Of a stretch of 16,351 nt of DNA, positions 13,092 through 16,351 are shown one piece after another (the stretch's first letter is position 1; every line of letters starts with the position of its first letter). The stretch comes from DASYDU01 sp031403315 (GTDB taxonomy: Bacteria; Planctomycetota; Planctomycetia; Pirellulales; Lacipirellulaceae): NCBI GenBank assembly GCA_031403315.1, contig JANNTD010000130.1, forward strand, positions 1 through 16,351, given 5' to 3'. The notes under the pieces were generated by a model. It did not search any database and was not told the origin of the DNA. It was given only the letters and a program-made list of their open reading frames with translations. Position numbers and translations under genes: made by a program.

Positions 13092-14027
13092 TTATAGCGG
13101 GAGTTTGCCGAGTACGAAGTCGGGAAATTCGTCGGCCCCAATTAGCGAGCAACGCCGGCTGCGGGCGTATTCCTTGCTGCCGGAGGTGAGGCGGGCATTC
13201 GTGACGATGCCCAGTTCGTCGCAGCCCTTTTGGGCGAGGCCGTCGATGAATTGCCGCACGGCGGCGGCGTGGAATGGATTCACTTCGGAGACGGCGGCGA
13301 CCGCGATGCGGCGCGGGCTGAAAGTGACGAACAGCGTCGTCGGCGCGCGACGAATAACGCCGCGAGCTCCGGTCGCAGGGGCGTGCAGCGCGGCGGGCGG
13401 TGCGCCCGCATTGTCGGCGCGCTGGACGTTGGCCCCGAGCGTGCGGCAGACTTCGACGACGTAGTCTTCCCACTCGCTGCCGCGGAGCGACTTCCAATCG
13501 CGCTGCAAGAGCATCGCCCGCTGCAGTTTGTCCGACATGGCCAGCCCGCGGCGACGCTCGTGGAGCGTGGCGAGTCGTCGGTTGAGCTCGGTCATCGCCG
13601 CGACGATCTCGTGCAGGCGCGACGATTCTACGCCGAGTTTGGCTTCGGTTTCGGCGATCGCGGCGGGAAGCATTACGTCGGCGGGGCGATAGAGCAGCGA
13701 TGCGAACGTGGCAAAGCTGGCGGCGACGGCGACGAGGAAACCGCCCCATGCCAGCGACCAGGAATCGAAAAGCATGCTCAAGAGCATGAACGCGACGACG
13801 CCAAACGTGAACGGCCCAATCGCGAAGACGACCAGCGGAAAAGCGGCGAACGATGCGGCAGGCGAGCGGAGCCACCGAGCGAGGCGGAGGTAACGCTGGC
13901 GGCGCGTGAGCCGGGTGACCTTTTTCGCGAACGCGGCACGTTCGATTTCGAGGCGGGCCGCTTCGGTTTCGAGCTGGACTATTTCGCGGTTGAGCGTGGC
14001 GGGGTCGAGTTCGGAAGGCGTCGACAT
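13092..14027 (-). CDS. Membrane-anchored Mrr-like paralogue with lost active site
   Basis: This 311-residue protein is a full-length paralogue of the following gene. N-termini (TPSELDPATL vs TPAELDLAKL), coiled coil, two membrane helices (about 64-86, 92-113), GSEWEDYVVEVCRTLGANV (183-201) and the ending IGADEFPDFVLGKL all align. The nuclease core does not: the GVDLIV Asp is replaced by an Ala/Pro-rich insertion (about 207-232), and QxK has become AAV (244-246). It is therefore probably not a nuclease. It may be a partner or regulator of the intact copy, or a decaying duplicate, but the frame is open and conserved at both ends. No Shine-Dalgarno is seen. Confidence 0.8.
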   Translation of the reverse strand: MSTPSELDPATLNREIVQLETEAARLEIERAAFAKKVTRLTRRQRYLRLARWLRSPAASFAAFPLVVFAIGPFTFGVVAFMLLSMLFDSWSLAWGGFLVAVAASFATFASLLYRPADVMLPAAIAETEAKLGVESSRLHEIVAAMTELNRRLATLHERRRGLAMSDKLQRAMLLQRDWKSLRGSEWEDYVVEVCRTLGANVQRADNAGAPPAALHAPATGARGVIRRAPTTLFVTFSPRRIAVAAVSEVNPFHAAAVRQFIDGLAQKGCDELGIVTNARLTSGSKEYARSRRCSLIGADEFPDFVLGKLPL

Positions 14028-14070
14028 GGGGCGTTCGACGAATGGGCCGGCTAAGCCGCAAACAGCGCGA

Positions 14071-14811
14071 TTAGACGCGGGCGACGAACGCGAATATCGC
14101 CAGGAAATGGCAGGCGCTGCCGGCGATCACCATCAAGTGCCAGATCGCGTGGAAGTGTCTGACCTTGTAGTCGTAACGCAGAAAGATCGTGCCCACTGTG
14201 TAGCACAACCCGCCGACGAGCATCCACCAAAACGCGGCCATCGGCACAATGCCGGCGAGCGCCGGCACCGAAATGGTCGGCATCCAACCGAGCACGATAC
14301 ACGGCCAAATGGAGACCGCTTCGACGCGATGCGCGAAAAAGACCTTCGACAGAAAGCCCCACAACGCGACCGCCCAAATCGCACCCAAGAGCAGCCACCA
14401 CGGCGTCGTCCGCAGGTAAACCAGCGAGAACGGCGTGTAGGTGGCGGCGATCAGGAAGTAGATGCAGCCTTGGTCGAGCGCCCGGAAAAATGAACGCCAC
14501 TCGGGCGTCGTCGCGCTGTGCGAGAGCGTGCTCATCGCGTAGACCGCGATCAAGCTGGCAACATACACGCCGCAACCAATCTCGCGCCACACGTCGCCGT
14601 CGCCATAGACGTTGGACGCCATCACGATCGCGCCGACGATACTCAGTACGAAGCCGAGTCCATGCGTGATAGCATTGGCGCGTTCTTCGGCGCGCGAGAG
14701 CCCCCAGCCAAAGAAATCGCGGGGGAATAATTGACGGCTATCCATGTTCGTCGGCAACGAGGGAGCGAATGCGGGCTGGAAAAAACCGTGGGGACTATTC
14801 ATTAGAAACAT
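14071..14811 (-). CDS. Hemolysin III / PAQR-family membrane protein
   Basis: This polytopic protein (246 aa from the chosen start) has about seven membrane helices. Family motifs are EERANAITHGLG (42-53), STLSH (94-98) with Ser94 and His98, RALDQGCIYFLIAATYTP (110-127), and FHAIWHLMVIAGSACHF (220-236) with His221 and His225. The Ser/His set forms a zinc site in PAQR relatives such as adiponectin receptors; bacterial members are of uncertain role despite the hemolysin name. GGGAG (complement of 14816-14820) lies 4 bases before an ATG at 14811. Starts at 14802 or 14745 (MDSRQLFPRD) would be nearer the usual family length of about 220 aa. Confidence 0.9.
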   Translation of the reverse strand: MFLMNSPHGFFQPAFAPSLPTNMDSRQLFPRDFFGWGLSRAEERANAITHGLGFVLSIVGAIVMASNVYGDGDVWREIGCGVYVASLIAVYAMSTLSHSATTPEWRSFFRALDQGCIYFLIAATYTPFSLVYLRTTPWWLLLGAIWAVALWGFLSKVFFAHRVEAVSIWPCIVLGWMPTISVPALAGIVPMAAFWWMLVGGLCYTVGTIFLRYDYKVRHFHAIWHLMVIAGSACHFLAIFAFVARV

Positions 14812-15067
14812 CTTGCTCCCGCGATGCAACCCTTCAACACAGGCAAGCTCCCGGCAAAATACGCTGCGGTACAACCAAAAATTCACATTATTACGATCAA
14901 ATAGAATAGCCGCCTGTAAAGCTATATCGGCGGAGACACGGCTGCTGGCAGGACAGTTGCCAGGGGCGAGAAAGCATAAATGACTGTTTGACTAGATAAG
15001 TCGGGTAGTCCGGTCAAACTGCAGAGCCAGAGGCGGCATCTACACAGCGTCGCCATGCGGCAAATAC
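14812..15067. other. AT-rich intergenic region upstream of the hemolysin III gene
   Basis: About 250 bases have no supported gene. The part at 14870-14930 is clearly AT-rich against its surroundings and is the likely place for the hemolysin III promoter on the minus strand. I cannot pick a convincing -35/-10 pair. Near 14985-15017 a 7-bp inverted repeat (GTTTGAC/GTCAAAC) with a 20-base loop follows the VKOR-DsbA stop on the minus strand and might help end that transcript. Confidence 0.35.
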
Positions 15068-16351
15068 TTAGAGCGGCTTAATGCCGAGCGCTTTTTCCCA
15101 GGCTTCGAACATCTCTTCCGAGGTGATTTCACCGCCGGTGAGCACCGTGTCGCCGACGATCTGCACCGGCAAGCCAAACGACTTCTCGCCGCGGTGCTGC
15201 GCCAACAGGGCCGAGTATAGTCGAATGTTTTTCTGGATTCGGTCGTCGATCTCTTTGTTGCCGCGTAGCTTGCTGAGCTCCTGGCGATCGACCAGGCGGA
15301 AGGCGCGGGACACGGCTTGCGCTGTAGTGGGCGGCTTTTCAACCTCCGCCAGCAGGAAATTGTGAAAATCGAGGAACTTGCTCGGGTCGATCTTGGCCAC
15401 GGTGAGCGCTGTCCGCGAAATCTTGCACGCGCCGCGATGCGTCGGATCGGTGGCCTGAATCAGTTTATTGCATTCCAGTTCGAGCGGCATTGGCAAGATG
15501 ACCACTGCCAGTTGGTCGCCGTAGCGCTCCATGGCTTCACGAATATGGGCGTGCATCTTGCGGCAATGGGGACACGAGTAGTCCATCATCTCGACGATGA
15601 TGTATTTCGCGTCGGGCGAACCAAGAATCGCCTCGTTGTATGTGTCGAGCCGAAACTTTCCCTTGAGAAAACTGACCTCCCGCGACAATGCCGGCGCTTT
15701 GTCGGCGGCGGCTTCATCCTCTGCCGCGGTTTGTTCCGTGTCGTTGTCGTCGCGTATTGGTTCGTCACTTGCTGCGGGCTCATCGGCCGCCGGGCGATTC
15801 ACGACATGCGGCTGCGCATCCGGCGAAAGTCCGTCGGATTCGGTAGTTGGCACGTCGGCAGCGGCCGTCATGTCGATCGTGTCGGCGAGTTCCGGATTAC
15901 TGGCTTCGAATGTCTGGGGAGGAAACATCACCTGGGCCGCGATCAGCACAGCGAGCAAGGCGCCCGCCGCGGGCGCTGCGGCGAGCAGCGACGGTCCTTC
16001 GGCAAGTCGCGGGCCCAGCGACCGTCGCGCGCCGGGAATCGCCGCTATGGAAACGTGCGAGCGCGAGGCTGCCAATTGGTGCTGCTGCTTGCCGAGCGCC
16101 GACCACAACACGAGCGCTGCGATTCCCAGGCCGCACAGGTGAATCCCAATGCAGTAGTAGCAGAACTTGCCCAGCACGAAGATCTGCAGCATCGTAAACC
16201 ACAGACCCGTCAGCGCCGCGAGCAGCGCTGCGGTGGCGAGGATCGTCCCGAGCCAGCGAATGGAATTGAAGTTGCGCGAGCCGGCGAACAGGCCCAGCCC
16301 AAGAATGGTACCGTAACAAAGCAACCCGCCGAGCGCTACGGGCAAACCTGC
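15068..16351 (-). CDS. VKOR-DsbA fusion for disulfide bond formation, 5' end outside the window
   Basis: The visible part is about 427 codons; the frame runs through the window edge and the apparent TTG at 16345 is internal. Counting from that codon, 1-85 are the C-terminal helices of a vitamin K epoxide reductase domain with the redox pair C62-x-x-C65 (FCYYCIG). A further membrane helix is at about 119-139, then a Glu/Asp/Ala/Pro-rich linker (145-216). A DsbA-like thioredoxin domain (about 230-422) has CPHC at 258-261 and a cis-Pro-type GLP near 391-393. VKOR reoxidises the thioredoxin part, which oxidises exported proteins outside the inner membrane. Such fusions replace DsbB/DsbA in several phyla. 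Confidence 0.92.
   Translation of the reverse strand, partial: AGLPVALGGLLCYGTILGLGLFAGSRNFNSIRWLGTILATAALLAALTGLWFTMLQIFVLGKFCYYCIGIHLCGLGIAALVLWSALGKQQHQLAASRSHVSIAAIPGARRSLGPRLAEGPSLLAAAPAAGALLAVLIAAQVMFPPQTFEASNPELADTIDMTAAADVPTTESDGLSPDAQPHVVNRPAADEPAASDEPIRDDNDTEQTAAEDEAAADKAPALSREVSFLKGKFRLDTYNEAILGSPDAKYIIVEMMDYSCPHCRKMHAHIREAMERYGDQLAVVILPMPLELECNKLIQATDPTHRGACKISRTALTVAKIDPSKFLDFHNFLLAEVEKPPTTAQAVSRAFRLVDRQELSKLRGNKEIDDRIQKNIRLYSALLAQHRGEKSFGLPVQIVGDTVLTGGEITSEEMFEAWEKALGIKPL

Noticed and set aside
13230..14054. A 274-codon plus-strand frame opposite the degenerate Mrr-like gene.
   Set aside because: Antisense to a gene whose reading is confirmed by its paralogue; no domain and biased composition.
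13006..14061. A 351-codon minus-strand frame overlapping the degenerate Mrr-like gene.
   Set aside because: The translation is extremely Arg/Pro-rich and out of frame with the paralogue-matching protein; typical GC-rich shadow.

Overview
The window looks like part of a GC-rich planctomycete chromosome, probably order Pirellulales. I base this on the gene families (a UVR-motif protein of planctomycete type, a DUF4912 protein, membrane-anchored Mrr-like proteins), the signal-peptide-bearing ATP synthase c and b subunits, and the many palindromic intergenic repeats. This is inference from protein and repeat style; no 16S or other decisive marker is present.

Region 1 (1-7730, minus strand) is a complete F-type ATP synthase operon, cut only inside its last gene. 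Its transcription order is AtpZ-like, AtpI-like, atpB (a), atpE (c), atpF (b), atpH (delta), atpA (alpha), atpG (gamma), atpD (beta) and atpC (epsilon, first 15 codons only). The c and b subunits carry cleavable-looking signal peptides. The c-ring carboxylate site looks proton-type. The wider intergenic gaps hold hairpin-forming repeats, and a good sigma70-like promoter candidate (7875-7904) lies upstream of the first gene.

Region 2 (7731-8304) is a divergent control region. Region 3 (8305-12169, plus strand) holds a SAP/Rho-N + DUF4912 protein, a UVR-motif protein, LarE (sulfur transferase for the lactate-racemase nickel-pincer cofactor), an unrecognised 105-aa protein and an orphan DUF433 antitoxin-like protein.

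Region 4 (12183-16351, minus strand) holds two tandem paralogous membrane-anchored Mrr-type nuclease-like proteins, a hemolysin III/PAQR-family membrane protein, and a VKOR-DsbA fusion for disulfide formation that runs off the window. In the Mrr pair, the downstream copy keeps the D...QxK active site and is AT-richer, whereas the upstream copy has lost it and is strongly GC-rich.

Most of the window is ordinary housekeeping. The best candidates for something less described are (a) the intact/degenerate membrane-Mrr pair and (b) a shared 'two facing hairpins' architecture found in three unrelated repeat sequences, each sitting tightly in an intergenic gap. No tRNA, rRNA, CRISPR array, transposase or phage gene was seen.
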